From Clostridiales bacterium (lineage in GTDB: Bacteria; Bacillota; Clostridia; Saccharofermentanales; Saccharofermentanaceae), in NCBI GenBank assembly GCA_017962145.1, contig JAGCVX010000037.1, positions 124,001 through 188,000 of the forward strand: DNA of 64,000 bases, read 5' to 3'. A program made the translations under genes and the position numbers. The notes under the pieces were generated by a model. It saw nothing but the letters and a program-made list of their open reading frames with translations. It searched no databases and was not told the origin of the DNA. Shown in pieces: positions 52,964 to 63,303 of the stretch; within the stretch, counting starts at the first letter, position 1, and each line of letters opens with the position of its first letter.

Positions 52964-54313
52964 TCAACCCTTGAGATCACTGGATCCGTCAGACTTTTCC
53001 GAGTCGTCGTCACGGTTCTTCAGATGATCCATCCAGTTACGGATCTGCTTCTCATAACCCAGATTTCCGGGTACATAGTACTGGGTTCCCACCATCTCGT
53101 CCGGCAGGAACTGCATCTTCACATAATGCTCCGGATAATCGTGTGCATATTTGTATCCGACGGAATAACCGAGATCTGCCATGCCCTTCGCCGGTGCATT
53201 TCGAAGATGCATCGGAACTTCACCGGTACGCTTGTTCGCAACATCGGAAAGTGCTTTATCGATCGCAAGATACGCACTGTTTGACTTCGGACTGGTTGCC
53301 ACCGTAACTACGGCTTCGGCAAGCAGGATACGAGCTTCCGGCATACCGACGGCCATGATTCCCTGATAGGCCGCGTTAGCCACCAGGATCGCGTTCGGGT
53401 TTGCCATACCGACATCTTCCGAAGAACAGATCAGGATACGGCGAGCAAGGAACTCGATGTCTTCTCCGGAGTGTAATGCACGGGCAAGATAGAAAAGTGC
53501 CGCGTCCGGATCGCTTCCACGCATGGACTTGATCATGGCGGAGATATTGTCATAGTGACTCTCCCCGTCTGTATCAAACGCCAGAGAGCGCTTCTGCATG
53601 CAATCCTGCATGATCTCTTCATTAATAGTGATGGTACCCTTCTCATCCGGCGGAGTCGTGATATAGGCCAATTCAAGCGATCTGAGGGCAATTCTCGCAT
53701 CACCGTTACAAAGGTCAGCGATATAGGCCAGTGTTCGCTCGGAAATAACGATCGGTTCATTTCCCAGACCGCGTTCTTTATCCTGAAGGGCCTGCTTTAA
53801 GATCGCGATGATATTCTCGTCCGTTAACGGTTTCAGAGCGAGGACCGTGGAACGTGAGATCAGGGCCTTATTGACTTCAAAGAAAGGATTCTCGGTTGTC
53901 GCACCGATCAGGATGACTGTACCGTCTTCTACATGCGGAAGGAGCGCGTCCTGCTGCATCTTATTGAAACGGTGGATCTCATCTACAAAAAGAACGACTC
54001 TTCCGTTCGGCGTAAGGATCGGATTCTTCGCATCTTCAACGATGCGCTTAATATCTCCGACACCGGCAGTAACGGCATTGATTCGCTCAAACTTAGCGGA
54101 TGTAGTATGTGCGATCAAGCGGGCCAGAGCAGTTTTTCCTGTGCCCGGAGGACCAAAAAGGATGATTGAGGACAGACGGTCTGCCTCAATCATCCTTCTT
54201 AACATCTTACCTTCGCCCAGGATATGTTCCTGACCGATATATTCGGACAGAGTACGCGGCGCCATACGGAATGCCAGAGGTTCTCTCTTTTTATATTCCT
54301 CATTTGCGCCCAT
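52964..54313 (-). CDS. rarA: RarA/MgsA replication-associated recombination ATPase
   Basis: This AAA+ ATPase related to clamp loaders acts at stalled replication forks. The 449-residue protein has Walker A GPPGTGKT (54-61), Walker B FVDEIHRFNKMQQDALL, sensor 1 in GATTENPFFEVN and the C-terminal tetramerisation region with YAHDYPEHYV. It lies 31 bases after glyA on the same strand and is probably cotranscribed. Confidence 0.94.
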   Translation of the reverse strand: MGANEEYKKREPLAFRMAPRTLSEYIGQEHILGEGKMLRRMIEADRLSSIILFGPPGTGKTALARLIAHTTSAKFERINAVTAGVGDIKRIVEDAKNPILTPNGRVVLFVDEIHRFNKMQQDALLPHVEDGTVILIGATTENPFFEVNKALISRSTVLALKPLTDENIIAILKQALQDKERGLGNEPIVISERTLAYIADLCNGDARIALRSLELAYITTPPDEKGTITINEEIMQDCMQKRSLAFDTDGESHYDNISAMIKSMRGSDPDAALFYLARALHSGEDIEFLARRILICSSEDVGMANPNAILVANAAYQGIMAVGMPEARILLAEAVVTVATSPKSNSAYLAIDKALSDVANKRTGEVPMHLRNAPAKGMADLGYSVGYKYAHDYPEHYVKMQFLPDEMVGTQYYVPGNLGYEKQIRNWMDHLKNRDDDSEKSDGSSDLKG

Positions 54314-54344
54314 AACTACGTCCTTCCTGATCCGGATTAAGGGA

Positions 54345-55589
54345 TCAGTACTTCATATCCGGATAAAGCGGATACTTAGCTGTCAGGCCTGCAACAGCAG
54401 CCTTGATCTCTTCTTTGCTCTCTTCAAAGCTGAAGATTGCCTTAGCGATGCAGTCAGCAATGATATCCATATCCTCTTCCTTCATGCCGCGAGCGGAAGC
54501 GGCGGCTGTACCAACACGTACACCGGATGTTACGAACGGCTTTTCCGGATCGAAAGGAATGGTGTTCTTGTTAGCTGTGATGTTTACATCGTCCAGACGC
54601 AGCTGCAGTTCCTTACCTGTAACGCCTGTACCACGAAGATCGATCAGCATCAGGTGATTCTCTGTACCACCGGAAACGAGGTTAACATTTCTCTTCATAA
54701 GACCGTCAGCCAGTGCAGCTGCGTTCTTAACGATCTGGCCCTGATATGCACGGAACTCATCAGAAAGAGCTTCCTTAAATGCAACAGCCTTTGCAGCGAT
54801 GATGTGCATCAGAGGTCCGCCCTGCTGACCCGGGAATACCGCGGAGTCGATCTTCTTAGCGTACTCTTCTTTGCACATGATGATACCGCCACGCGGTCCA
54901 CGAAGTGTCTTATGTGTAGTTGTAGTTACGAAATCAGCGTACGGTACCGGATTCGGATGAAGTCCTGCAGCAACGAGGCCGGCAATGTGAGCCATATCTA
55001 CGAAGAGATAAGCGCCAACAGCATCAGCGATCTCACGGAACTTCTTAAAGTCGATGATTCTCGGATAAGCAGAAGCACCGGCAACGATAACCTTCGGCTT
55101 TACTTCCTTCGCCTGCTCCATGATCTTGTCATAGTTCAGAGTCTGTGTCTCAGGATCTACCTGATAGAATTCAGAGTGATATGTACGGCCGGAAACGTTA
55201 AGCTTCATACCGTGTGTGAGGTGACCACCATGAGAAAGATCCATACCTAGGATCGTATCGCCCGGCTCGAGGATTGCAAAATAAACAGCTGTGTTAGCCT
55301 GCGCACCGGAATGCGGCTGTACGTTTACATGCTCAGCACCGAAGAGTTTCTTTGCTCTTTCGATAGCCAGGGACTCAACGATATCTACATATTCGCATCC
55401 ACCGTAATATCTCTTTCCCGGGTATCCCTCTGCATACTTGTTTGTAAGCGGAGAACCGGCAGCCTCAAGAACTGCTTCCGTTACAAAGTTCTCGGAAGCG
55501 ATGAGCTCGATCTTATTGCGCTGACGCTCCACTTCCTGCGTAATCGCCTGAAATACCTCAGGATCTTCTGCTTTAATATGTTCAAACAT
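54345..55589 (-). CDS. glyA: Serine hydroxymethyltransferase
   Basis: This PLP enzyme interconverts serine and glycine and charges tetrahydrofolate with one-carbon units. The 414-residue protein has [33 protein letters not shown] at the N-terminus and the PLP lysine in [23 protein letters not shown] precedes the ATG. The 228-base region upstream is AT-rich and no promoter could be assigned with confidence. Confidence 0.97.
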   Translation of the reverse strand: MFEHIKAEDPEVFQAITQEVERQRNKIELIASENFVTEAVLEAAGSPLTNKYAEGYPGKRYYGGCEYVDIVESLAIERAKKLFGAEHVNVQPHSGAQANTAVYFAILEPGDTILGMDLSHGGHLTHGMKLNVSGRTYHSEFYQVDPETQTLNYDKIMEQAKEVKPKVIVAGASAYPRIIDFKKFREIADAVGAYLFVDMAHIAGLVAAGLHPNPVPYADFVTTTTHKTLRGPRGGIIMCKEEYAKKIDSAVFPGQQGGPLMHIIAAKAVAFKEALSDEFRAYQGQIVKNAAALADGLMKRNVNLVSGGTENHLMLIDLRGTGVTGKELQLRLDDVNITANKNTIPFDPEKPFVTSGVRVGTAAASARGMKEEDMDIIADCIAKAIFSFEESKEEIKAAVAGLTAKYPLYPDMKY

Positions 55590-55817
55590 GGGATACCTCC
55601 AACAATGTGATACAAAATTACCCTAATATGATAAACAAATAATCCCGTTACGTAAAGAGGAAACGCCCATGCAACTGCACAAAAATCAAAACACATGAAG
55701 AAGTCATTCAAGCACAATTTTGCGTTTTTCGGAAACTAACATAGTGGCAAAACAAATGAAAATGATTAAACATAATCTACAAGCCTTTACATTACCACCT
55801 CCATAAACAATTCATTT

Positions 55818-56165
55818 TCACTGCTCAATAACTACCATCTTTTCAGTAAATAAGTATTTTATTGGATACTTCTTAAGATGTTTTTTTACATCTTTGAGGT
55901 GCTCTTTATCCTCTTCCAGCATGACAACATAGATACAACCATCAGGTTCATATGGATATATGCTTTTTATGTAATGAATCCAGTGATCATCATTATTCTT
56001 GTTTTCCTCATAGATTTGGTTGATTTCTCTAACCATTTGTGTCAGTTCATCAGAGGTATACTCACGTTTAGGAGCAAAGTGATTCTTAAGGAAAAGGCAC
56101 GCAAAAACAAGTAATACAATTACTAGGAAAACGATCACTGCTGTTAAAAGATGTTTTCGTGTCAT
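55818..56165 (-). CDS. Small membrane-anchored protein of unknown function
   Basis: The family is not recognised. The 115-residue protein has an N-terminal membrane helix (about 7-27) and an acidic/basic soluble domain with KNNDDHWIHYIKSIYPYEPDGCIYVVMLEE, probably outside the cell. It and its flanks are visibly richer in A and T than the neighbours, suggesting a recent or lineage-specific gene. GGAGGC precedes the ATG. No partner gene is evident. Confidence 0.68.
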   Translation of the reverse strand: MTRKHLLTAVIVFLVIVLLVFACLFLKNHFAPKREYTSDELTQMVREINQIYEENKNNDDHWIHYIKSIYPYEPDGCIYVVMLEEDKEHLKDVKKHLKKYPIKYLFTEKMVVIEQ

Positions 56166-56262
56166 AAGAAAGCCTCCAAATGCAAAACATGCACATTGAA
56201 ACCCATTACATCTTGATTTTATAGGAAAACAAAACTGTATTCAACAAAGAATAATAAATCGA

Positions 56263-57447
56263 TTATCGCTTCTCGATTACACCCAGAATCTTATTGCCGC
56301 ACACCTGGCAGACATAGTTTTCATCGACCGCACCGACGATCGGTGATGCACAGCTCGGACAGGTGTCTTTTACGATCTTTTTTGCCAGAGCAACTTGCAG
56401 CGCACCGTCATGAGATTCCAGCGTACAGTTCGCCAGATATCCGTTACGAAGTGCGCCGCGGATGTGTCGCATCTTCTTATTCTCTTTCGTCTTGATCCAC
56501 GGGATCTCTTCCTTAGAAAGAAAGGGCTTTTTGCTTTTGGCAAAGAATACCGAGTCGGCTCTTGCTTCAGAAACATAGATAAGCTGGAAAATACGGCGTA
56601 CAGCCAGGATCAAAAGAATCACGCCCAGCAAAGATCCGAAAAGAATCAGAGTATTAAGATTATCCCGCACCTGCGCCTTGGAATAAATGTTGTTCGTAGC
56701 ATCCAGGATTTCCTTTTGAATATAGTCTTTGTCGTTATACTTCGAAATGGAATCGGCAACCATAAAACCACATATAGCAGCAACGCCGAGGCCAACGATG
56801 AGCAGAACGCGATAAAGATTATCCTTTATATCGATACTCTTCGTTCTGTAGAAAGCCGGACGATTGAATCCGCTTTTTACATCGCTGCTGATGCTGTAAA
56901 ACTTATCACCGGAAAGTACTTTGGCAAAAAGATCGGAGCTTCCGCAGTAACTGCAGACACCGGTGAAGTAAATACGCTTATCGATAGGCGCACCACAGTT
57001 TTTGCATTCACAAAGTGCTCTCTTACTATAAAGCTCGATCTGCTTCTCCCCTTCGGTCTTCACGAAAGAATACTTTTTCATGTAGATCAGTCGGAAAAAG
57101 GAAAGCTGACATGCGACCCAAAACGCAGGTCTACCGGTTACCGCAGAAAGATCCTTGAAGCGAATGAGCCCGTCCAGAGAGCCTTCAAAGTAACTGGAAT
57201 AGAACTGGGCATCTCCCATGAGTTTTCTGGAAATTGCAACAACAATAAGGAACACGGCGCCCATAAGCACCCAGTCAATAGCACCGGGCATCGCCTTGGC
57301 TTGAAGTGCCGTGTTGATATCATCGATATATTCAGTAATCAGTCCAAGTCCTACAATCACGCCGGCAAAAAGCAAGACTACTCCGGCAATTGCCAAAAGC
57401 ACATTCTTCACCTTTAATGCCTTCATTACACCATTACGTAAATACAT
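56263..57447 (-). CDS. Membrane protein with two zinc ribbons, unknown function
   Basis: This 394-residue protein has two N-terminal membrane helices (about 14-40 and 58-77) and a CxxC...CxxC zinc ribbon (CECKNCGAPI...CSYCGSS). Two more helices and a C-terminal ribbon (CPSCASPI...CQVCGNK) follow. The segment before the first ribbon resembles a winged-helix-like stretch (SLDGLIRFKDLSAVTGRPAFWV). It closes the operon aspT-purB-nifZ-thiI, 33 bases after thiI. Start 57447 is chosen for the upstream AAGGCGGGG. I do not recognise the family. Confidence 0.78.
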   Translation of the reverse strand: MYLRNGVMKALKVKNVLLAIAGVVLLFAGVIVGLGLITEYIDDINTALQAKAMPGAIDWVLMGAVFLIVVAISRKLMGDAQFYSSYFEGSLDGLIRFKDLSAVTGRPAFWVACQLSFFRLIYMKKYSFVKTEGEKQIELYSKRALCECKNCGAPIDKRIYFTGVCSYCGSSDLFAKVLSGDKFYSISSDVKSGFNRPAFYRTKSIDIKDNLYRVLLIVGLGVAAICGFMVADSISKYNDKDYIQKEILDATNNIYSKAQVRDNLNTLILFGSLLGVILLILAVRRIFQLIYVSEARADSVFFAKSKKPFLSKEEIPWIKTKENKKMRHIRGALRNGYLANCTLESHDGALQVALAKKIVKDTCPSCASPIVGAVDENYVCQVCGNKILGVIEKR

Positions 57448-57480
57448 AGAAAATCCCCGCCTTGCGTTACGTTAACAGCA

Positions 57481-58704
57481 TTATGCTTTGGATGTACGCT
57501 CGATCTTATAGGTATCGATATTCTCTACGCCCTGCTTGACAAGAGCTTCGATATCGAGATTAGCTTCCGCCTCGACGATGTGCTTTTTCTGCGGATGGGT
57601 CTTCGGATGTTTCGCGACAAAGACCGTGCAGCAATCCTCATAAGGCAGTATCGATGTTTCAAATGCACCGATTCGGCGGCTGATGTTGCAGGTTTCTTCC
57701 TTATCCAGTCCAATCAGCGGACGGAACACAGGCATCGTCTTTACGACTTCATTCGTGATCTGGATCGCTTCGATCGTCTGGCTTGCTACCTGGCCAAGAG
57801 ATTCACCTGTGATCAGGCATTTGCATCCCTGCTTGTTGGCCAGTTCTTCCGCGATCTCGAACATGATGCGGCGCATCGTGATCGTCAGCATATCCTGTGG
57901 GCTGTTCTTATAAAGATTCAGCTGGATATCGGTAAAGTTACATACATGCAGCAGGATCGTTCCCGAATACTGGGATACGATACGGGCCAGATCCTTAACT
58001 TTCTCGAGCGCACGCTCACTGGTATAAGGATACGAATGGAAATAAATCGCTTCGAGCTGCATACCACGTGAAGCCATCATGTAACCGGCAACCGGGCTGT
58101 CGATACCACCGGACAAAAGGAGCATGCCCTTCCCTGCCGTTCCGACCGGAAGACCACGATGACCTTCTACCTTTTCGCTGTAAACATACAGATCTTCACG
58201 CACTTCAACATAGATAATGAAGTCCGGATTATGCACATCAACGATCAGATCGGGATTAGCGATCAGGATCGCTTCACCGACCTCTACACAGATCTCCGGC
58301 GAAGCCAGCGGGAATCGCTTATTTCCGCGCTTGCTCTCTACTTTAAAAGTCTTATAGTCATGCTCGGACAGGATCTCCTCAGTCAGCATGCACGCATGCT
58401 TTTTGATATCGTCTAGTTCACCCTGGAATTTCCAGACCAGACTGGCAGATACCAGACCGAAAACCTGGGTCACTGCATTTAAAACAGCATTGGCTGTTTC
58501 ATTATCTTCAAGAATATCCGGATTACTGTCTTTCGGCTCGATCCAGATACGTGACTGGCTTTGTACGATGGAAAATGCACCGAACTCCTTGAGTCTCCAG
58601 CGCATGTTATCCATCAGCTGACGCTCGAACTTGCCGCGGTTTAATCCTTTCAGCGCGATTTCACCCATTCTTGCCAGAATGATCGTACGGTATGAATTAC
58701 TCAT
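57481..58704 (-). CDS. thiI: tRNA 4-thiouridine synthase ThiI (short form)
   Basis: ThiI adenylates U8 of tRNA for sulfur transfer and can serve thiamine synthesis. The 407-residue protein has an NFLD/THUMP N-terminal domain and the PP-loop LLSGGIDSPVAGYMM. Catalytic Cys candidates lie in YEDCCTVF. It lacks the rhodanese domain of E. coli ThiI, as in Bacillus. It lies 17 bases after the cysteine desulfurase that should supply its sulfur. Confidence 0.94.
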   Translation of the reverse strand: MSNSYRTIILARMGEIALKGLNRGKFERQLMDNMRWRLKEFGAFSIVQSQSRIWIEPKDSNPDILEDNETANAVLNAVTQVFGLVSASLVWKFQGELDDIKKHACMLTEEILSEHDYKTFKVESKRGNKRFPLASPEICVEVGEAILIANPDLIVDVHNPDFIIYVEVREDLYVYSEKVEGHRGLPVGTAGKGMLLLSGGIDSPVAGYMMASRGMQLEAIYFHSYPYTSERALEKVKDLARIVSQYSGTILLHVCNFTDIQLNLYKNSPQDMLTITMRRIMFEIAEELANKQGCKCLITGESLGQVASQTIEAIQITNEVVKTMPVFRPLIGLDKEETCNISRRIGAFETSILPYEDCCTVFVAKHPKTHPQKKHIVEAEANLDIEALVKQGVENIDTYKIERTSKA

Positions 58705-58721
58705 CTTGATTCTCCTGTTCC

Positions 58722-59861
58722 TCAGACCTCATATTTGGCGTAGATCTCTTTGATCGCAGCGATCGTCTGATCCAGTTCTTCCTTTGTGTTGAAACGGTTG
58801 AAACTGAATCGTACTGCATTTTTCGCGATCTCGCGCTTGATACCCATCTCGGAAAGCACGTAGCTTACTGTCTTGGTTTTACTTGAACATGCCGACACGG
58901 TCGATACATAGATCTCTTTTTCCTCTAAACAGTGTAACATGGTTTCGGACTGAAAAGACGGAAAAGATACATTTAACACATAAGGAAGCGCATCTTCCGG
59001 TGACAGGATCTGCGCACCGACTTCCTGAAGGTTCTTAGAAAACTCGTCACGAAGCGCAGTCAGTCTGGAAAGATTCTCTTCGATGTTCTCAGTTGCTTTT
59101 TCCAAAGCCAAGGCAAATGCACTGGCGAGATAAGGGCTCTGCGTTCCGGATCTCATTCCCTTCTGCTGGCCGCCGCCGATGATCAGGGGCTGGACGCGTA
59201 CGCCGGTCTTGATATAAAGAAGACCAAAACCTTTGAGCGCGTGGATCTTATGACCCGAAAAAGATGCCATATCGATGCCCATACGAGAAAGCGCGATCGG
59301 AAGTTTACCAAGTGACTGCACGCAGTCGAGATGGATCTTGGTATTTCTGTTTTTCTTATTTCGGATCGCCACGATCTCTTCAAGAGGCAGGATCGATCCG
59401 GATTCGTTATTGACATGCGTAAAAGTAAGAAGCGCCGTATTCTCATCGATCGCATCAGAAAGCGCCTGAAGATCCGGTTTACCGTCCAGACCGACCGGGA
59501 TATAACAGATCTCATATCCTTCCTTTGCGAGGCGTTCTAACGACTCCAGAGAGGCTTTGTGCTCTGTTCTTGTGGAGATGATCTTCTTTCCGAGGCGAGG
59601 ATTCTGATGAACATAGCCCATGATGGATGTATTGACCGACTCCGAACCGCACGAAGTAAAGAACAGTTCTTCTTTCTTACACGAAAGAAGTTTAGCGATC
59701 TTTTCCGCACTCTCATTTAAGTTCTTTTCTGCAAGCACACCGAGTCTGTGGAGAGATCCGGGATTGCCGAAAGTGTCTTCTCCACTCAGGGTTTCATATA
59801 CCAAACGAGCCACTTCGGGAAGTGGCTTCGTGGTTGCACTATTGTCCAAATAAATGCTCAT
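58722..59861 (-). CDS. nifZ: Cysteine desulfurase dedicated to ThiI (NifZ-like)
   Basis: The 379-residue PLP enzyme has the lysine in FSGHKIHALKGFG and a short active-site loop with cysteine in VSACSSKTKTVS. In B. subtilis a similar desulfurase next to thiI supplies sulfur for 4-thiouridine. It starts 3 bases after the purB stop and ends 17 bases before thiI. It is clearly distinct from the desulfurase at 48.1 kb in loop sequence and context. Confidence 0.92.
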   Translation of the reverse strand: MSIYLDNSATTKPLPEVARLVYETLSGEDTFGNPGSLHRLGVLAEKNLNESAEKIAKLLSCKKEELFFTSCGSESVNTSIMGYVHQNPRLGKKIISTRTEHKASLESLERLAKEGYEICYIPVGLDGKPDLQALSDAIDENTALLTFTHVNNESGSILPLEEIVAIRNKKNRNTKIHLDCVQSLGKLPIALSRMGIDMASFSGHKIHALKGFGLLYIKTGVRVQPLIIGGGQQKGMRSGTQSPYLASAFALALEKATENIEENLSRLTALRDEFSKNLQEVGAQILSPEDALPYVLNVSFPSFQSETMLHCLEEKEIYVSTVSACSSKTKTVSYVLSEMGIKREIAKNAVRFSFNRFNTKEELDQTIAAIKEIYAKYEV

Positions 59862-59864
59862 AAC

Positions 59865-61298
59865 TTATACCGTAAGTTCAGGTTCCTCCATATCCAGGTC
59901 CGCACCATACAGTTTCAGGACAGGTTCCACATCGTTCTTGAGGAAAGAAGTAACCTGCTCCGGGCAGCGTCCGATGTAGAGTTTCGGATCCAGAAGCGAA
60001 TCCAGAGAGTTCTTATCCAGACCGAAAGCCGGATCCTCAGCGATACGAGTCAGAAGATCGTTCGGAAGGCCTTCTTCTTTTACTACCTTACCTGCAGCCA
60101 TGGAGTGAACACGGATCTTTTCATGCAGATCCTGACGGTCACCGCCGCGCTTAACCGCTTCCATCATGATGTTCTCTGTTGCCATGAACGGCAGTTCATT
60201 CATGATGTGGTTATGGATCATCTTCGGATAAACAACGAGACCGGATGCAACGTTGAGGTAGATGCTCAGGATCGCGTCCACTGCGAGGAATGCTTCCGGT
60301 ACGGAGATACGCTTATTCGCAGAGTCATCAAGTGTTCTTTCAAACCACTGCTCAGAAGCGGTCATAGCAGGATTCAAAGCGGCAGAAATGACATAGCGGG
60401 ACAGCGAGCAGATACGCTCGGAACGCATCGGGTTTCTCTTATATGCCATAGCGGAAGAACCGATCTGGGTCTTCTCGAAAGGCTCCTCGATCTCCTTAAG
60501 GTGCTGGAGAAGGCGGATATCGTTGCTGAACTTATGTGCAGAAGTCGCGATACCGGAAAGAGTATTGAGAACTTTTGCATCAAGTTTTCTGGTATATGTC
60601 TGACCGGAAACGGAGATGGAAGCTTCAAAGCCCATCTTCTCTGCGATCATCTTATCGAGCTTTTCAACCTTGTCGTGGTCGCCCTGGAACAGATCAAGGA
60701 AGCTTGCCTGTGTACCTGTGGTACCCTTGCAGCCGAGCGGCTTCAGACAGGAAAGTGTGTAGTCGAGCTCATCCAGATCGATCAGAAGATCCTGGATCCA
60801 GAGAGTCGCACGCTTACCGACAGTAACCAGCTGAGCCGGCTGGAAATGTGTAAATCCGAGTGTCGGCATATCCTTGTATTCATTTGCAAACTTAGCAAGC
60901 TTGTCGATAACGGCAACCAGTCTCTTACGAGTCAGGATCAGTGCCTCACGCATCAGAAGGATATCGGTGTTGTCACCAACATAGCAGGAAGTCGCACCGA
61001 GGTGGATGATTCCCTTTGCCTTCGGGCACTGCTCGCCATAAGCATGTACATGCGCCATAACATCATGACGTACGAGCTTTTCTTCTCTTGCGGCAACGTC
61101 ATAGTTGATATCTTCTTTCGAAGCCTCAAGTTCTGCGATCTGTTCATCTGTAATGTTCAGACCCAGTTCCTTTTCACAGGAAGCCAGATAGATCCAGAGC
61201 TGTCTCCAGGTCTTAAACTTATGATCCGGCGAGAAGATCGCCTTCATTTCTTTACTGGAATAACGAGAATTCAGCGGACTTTCGTAGATATCTTTCAT
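59865..61298 (-). CDS. purB: Adenylosuccinate lyase
   Basis: PurB cleaves SAICAR and adenylosuccinate in purine synthesis. The 477-residue protein of the fumarase superfamily has the signature [17 protein letters not shown] and [14 protein letters not shown]. It lies 4 bases after the aminotransferase and 3 bases before nifZ in a compact operon. Confidence 0.95.
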   Translation of the reverse strand: MKDIYESPLNSRYSSKEMKAIFSPDHKFKTWRQLWIYLASCEKELGLNITDEQIAELEASKEDINYDVAAREEKLVRHDVMAHVHAYGEQCPKAKGIIHLGATSCYVGDNTDILLMREALILTRKRLVAVIDKLAKFANEYKDMPTLGFTHFQPAQLVTVGKRATLWIQDLLIDLDELDYTLSCLKPLGCKGTTGTQASFLDLFQGDHDKVEKLDKMIAEKMGFEASISVSGQTYTRKLDAKVLNTLSGIATSAHKFSNDIRLLQHLKEIEEPFEKTQIGSSAMAYKRNPMRSERICSLSRYVISAALNPAMTASEQWFERTLDDSANKRISVPEAFLAVDAILSIYLNVASGLVVYPKMIHNHIMNELPFMATENIMMEAVKRGGDRQDLHEKIRVHSMAAGKVVKEEGLPNDLLTRIAEDPAFGLDKNSLDSLLDPKLYIGRCPEQVTSFLKNDVEPVLKLYGADLDMEEPELTV

Positions 61299-61302
61299 GA
61301 CA

Positions 61303-62592
61303 TTACTCCTCCAAAAGTTTTCTTACAGCTGCTAGTTTAGCACAAACAGAGAAAACTGTAACGGCTGTTTCGATATCTTCTACCTTCGGGAAGCTCGGAG
61401 CGATACGAAGGTTGCTGTCAGAAGGATCCTTCTTGTAGGGGTATGTCGCGCCTGCCGGTGTAAATGCAACGCCGCATTCCTTAGCAAGACGTACTGTCTC
61501 TTTTGCTGTTCCATCCATCAGGTAAACGGAGATAAAGTAGCCGCCGAGAGGAGAATTCCACTTTGCGATACCACTTCCCTCAAATTCATCCTTAAGGATC
61601 TTCAGTACCATCTCGAACTTCGGACGAAGGATATCAGCCTGCTTGGACATAACCTTCTTTACTGCTTCAAGATTCGGTACATATTTTGCGTGCATCAGCT
61701 GGATGATCTTGTTCGGACCGATGGACTGAACGCCCAGATACTTTCTGGCACGAGTTGTATTCTCTTCATTTGCAGCCATGCAAGCGATACCGGAACCGGC
61801 ATAGGTGATCTTACTTGTAGAAGCAAACTCATATACACGGTTCGGATTACCGGCCTCACGAGCAAGCTTGAGGATATCCGGCAGTGTTCCCTGCTTAGCA
61901 GGATCGTCATAAAGATGATGAACAACATACGCATTATCCCAGATGATACGGAAATCCGGAGCGGCAGTCTTCATGGAAACGAGGCGCTTGCAGACTTCCT
62001 CGGAGTAGATATATCCATCCGGATTGCTGTAAAGCGGCATTGCCCACATACCAAGGATCGACGGATCCTCAGCAACGAGCTTTTCAACCATATCCATATC
62101 CGGACCGTCCTCGTTAAGCGGAACTGCGATCAGCTCAAATCCGAGTGTCTCAGTTACGAGAAAGTGTCTGTCATAACCCGGTACCGGGCAGATCCACTTG
62201 CGGTTCGGGATCTGACCCCACGGCTTCTCGGACTCGATCTCACCAAAGATCAGAGAACGGGAAAGTGTATCATACATAAGCTGGAGGCTGGAGTTGTTGC
62301 CAACGGTAACGAGCTCAGGATCAACATCGAGGATCTCACCGAAAAGCGCCTTCACTTCCTTGATGCCATACGGAACACCGTAGTTACGGCAGTCGGAACC
62401 ATCCGCAGCCTTCAGGTTTTTTGTATCCAGAAGAGTCGGCATTTCATTTGCCAGATCAAGCTGATCCGGACTCGGCTTACCACGCGTCATGTCCAAAGCC
62501 AGATTTCTGGACTTCAGGTCATTGTAGCGCATTTCCAGGATCTTCAGGACTTCTTGAAGTTCTGCTTTACTCAGTTCACGATATGTCTTCAT
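61303..62592 (-). CDS. Class I aminotransferase, aspartate aminotransferase-like
   Basis: This 429-residue PLP aminotransferase belongs to the branch with [12 protein letters not shown] near the N-terminus and the PLP lysine in [13 protein letters not shown]. This subgroup includes aspartate aminotransferases of Actinobacteria. Aspartate is the co-substrate of the purine step before the adjacent PurB, which would fit an aspartate role. The start at 62592 follows GGGAGGCC; upstream in-frame codons lie within the leader. Confidence 0.86.
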   Translation of the reverse strand: MKTYRELSKAELQEVLKILEMRYNDLKSRNLALDMTRGKPSPDQLDLANEMPTLLDTKNLKAADGSDCRNYGVPYGIKEVKALFGEILDVDPELVTVGNNSSLQLMYDTLSRSLIFGEIESEKPWGQIPNRKWICPVPGYDRHFLVTETLGFELIAVPLNEDGPDMDMVEKLVAEDPSILGMWAMPLYSNPDGYIYSEEVCKRLVSMKTAAPDFRIIWDNAYVVHHLYDDPAKQGTLPDILKLAREAGNPNRVYEFASTSKITYAGSGIACMAANEENTTRARKYLGVQSIGPNKIIQLMHAKYVPNLEAVKKVMSKQADILRPKFEMVLKILKDEFEGSGIAKWNSPLGGYFISVYLMDGTAKETVRLAKECGVAFTPAGATYPYKKDPSDSNLRIAPSFPKVEDIETAVTVFSVCAKLAAVRKLLEE

Positions 62593-62639
62593 GACATCGG
62601 CCTCCCAAATAGTTTGTTCTATGATTATTCCTTGACTCT

Positions 62640-62701
62640 GCTCGAAATGCACCGAAAAAGAAACTTTCGATCGCTCGTCTTGCATTTTACAGACTTCGAG
62701 C
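62640..62701 (-). other. Inverted-repeat leader element before the aminotransferase operon
   Basis: GCTCGAA (62640-62646) pairs with TTCGAGC (62695-62701), and the adjacent ATGCA (62647-62651) pairs with TGCAT (62681-62685), leaving a nine-base bulge. It lies within the roughly 110-base leader. No known riboswitch consensus is recognised. Confidence 0.45.
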
Positions 62702-62708
62702 CGTAACT

Positions 62709-62737
62709 ATTATGGTATATCTGAAATATTTTGGCAA
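62709..62737 (-). promoter_or_regulatory. Promoter of the aminotransferase-purB-nifZ-thiI operon
   Basis: On the minus strand, TTGCCA (62737-62732) and CATAAT (62714-62709) are separated by 17 bp. Confidence 0.6.
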
Positions 62738-62777
62738 GCAACTTGCAAGCCTATATAGCAAATTCGATGAAATATAC

Positions 62778-62804
62778 AAAAGAACCCGCTTTTGCAGGCG
62801 CTTC
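62778..62804 (-). terminator. Probable terminator after yraN
   Basis: On the minus strand, CCTGC-AAAA-GCGGG forms a short stem. It is extended by GAA/TTC with a three-base bulge and followed by TTTT. Confidence 0.45.
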
Positions 62805-62847
62805 GATGGCATTTTAACAAATGAAGCAATTTTCATTTTCCAAAGCA

Positions 62848-63210
62848 TCAGAAAAACGAAGTAAAACGCACATCCTCGACATTCCCATTTACATCATGGA
62901 TGACGCCGGCCACAAAGTACGAAACCGACTCTAAAGGGATATGATTCTCCTTACAAAAATGCGCTGTCGTACGAAGGATCTTATTCTGCTTCAAAGCCGT
63001 CACCGCCTCTTCCGGCGACCCATATCTCGTCCGAAAGTCCCGAGACTTCACTTCGATCACCAAAACCCTGGCCTTATACCGACAGATGATATCCAGCTCC
63101 CCAACGTTATGCACCGCATAATTCCGAGCCAGGATCACCGCCCCACGCCGAACCAGAAAATCCGAAACAAACTCCTCCGACGCCTTCCCGATCGATTGAT
63201 TACGAGACAT
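62848..63210 (-). CDS. yraN: YraN family (UPF0102) nuclease-like protein
   Basis: This 120-residue protein has a restriction-endonuclease-like fold. GELDIICRYKARVLVIEVKSR contains the E..D..EVK catalytic-type core, and the N-terminal GKASEEFVSDFLVRRGAVILARNY is typical. Its cellular role is not established. ATG at 63210 follows AAAGGTAGG; a TTG two codons earlier is possible. It sits downstream of rnhB, a common neighbourhood. Confidence 0.92.
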   Translation of the reverse strand: MSRNQSIGKASEEFVSDFLVRRGAVILARNYAVHNVGELDIICRYKARVLVIEVKSRDFRTRYGSPEEAVTALKQNKILRTTAHFCKENHIPLESVSYFVAGVIHDVNGNVEDVRFTSFF

Positions 63211-63303
63211 ATTCAAAACCTACCTTTCAATAGTTTCACAACTTAAGCAGATTCATCTCATATCAATTAATCAAAATCCAAAAATCTTAAAGAATAATGA
63301 AAA

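Noticed and set aside
48105..59861. The two cysteine desulfurases as recent duplicates
   Set aside because: Their active-site loops, lysine regions and neighbourhoods differ clearly, fitting two old subfamilies.
59748..61340. 530-codon plus-strand open frame opposite purB
   Set aside because: It mirrors purB, which has clear motifs; composition is typical of an antisense shadow.
61690..62706. 338-codon plus-strand open frame opposite the aminotransferase
   Set aside because: Shadow of the minus-strand gene, with no start site or family motif.
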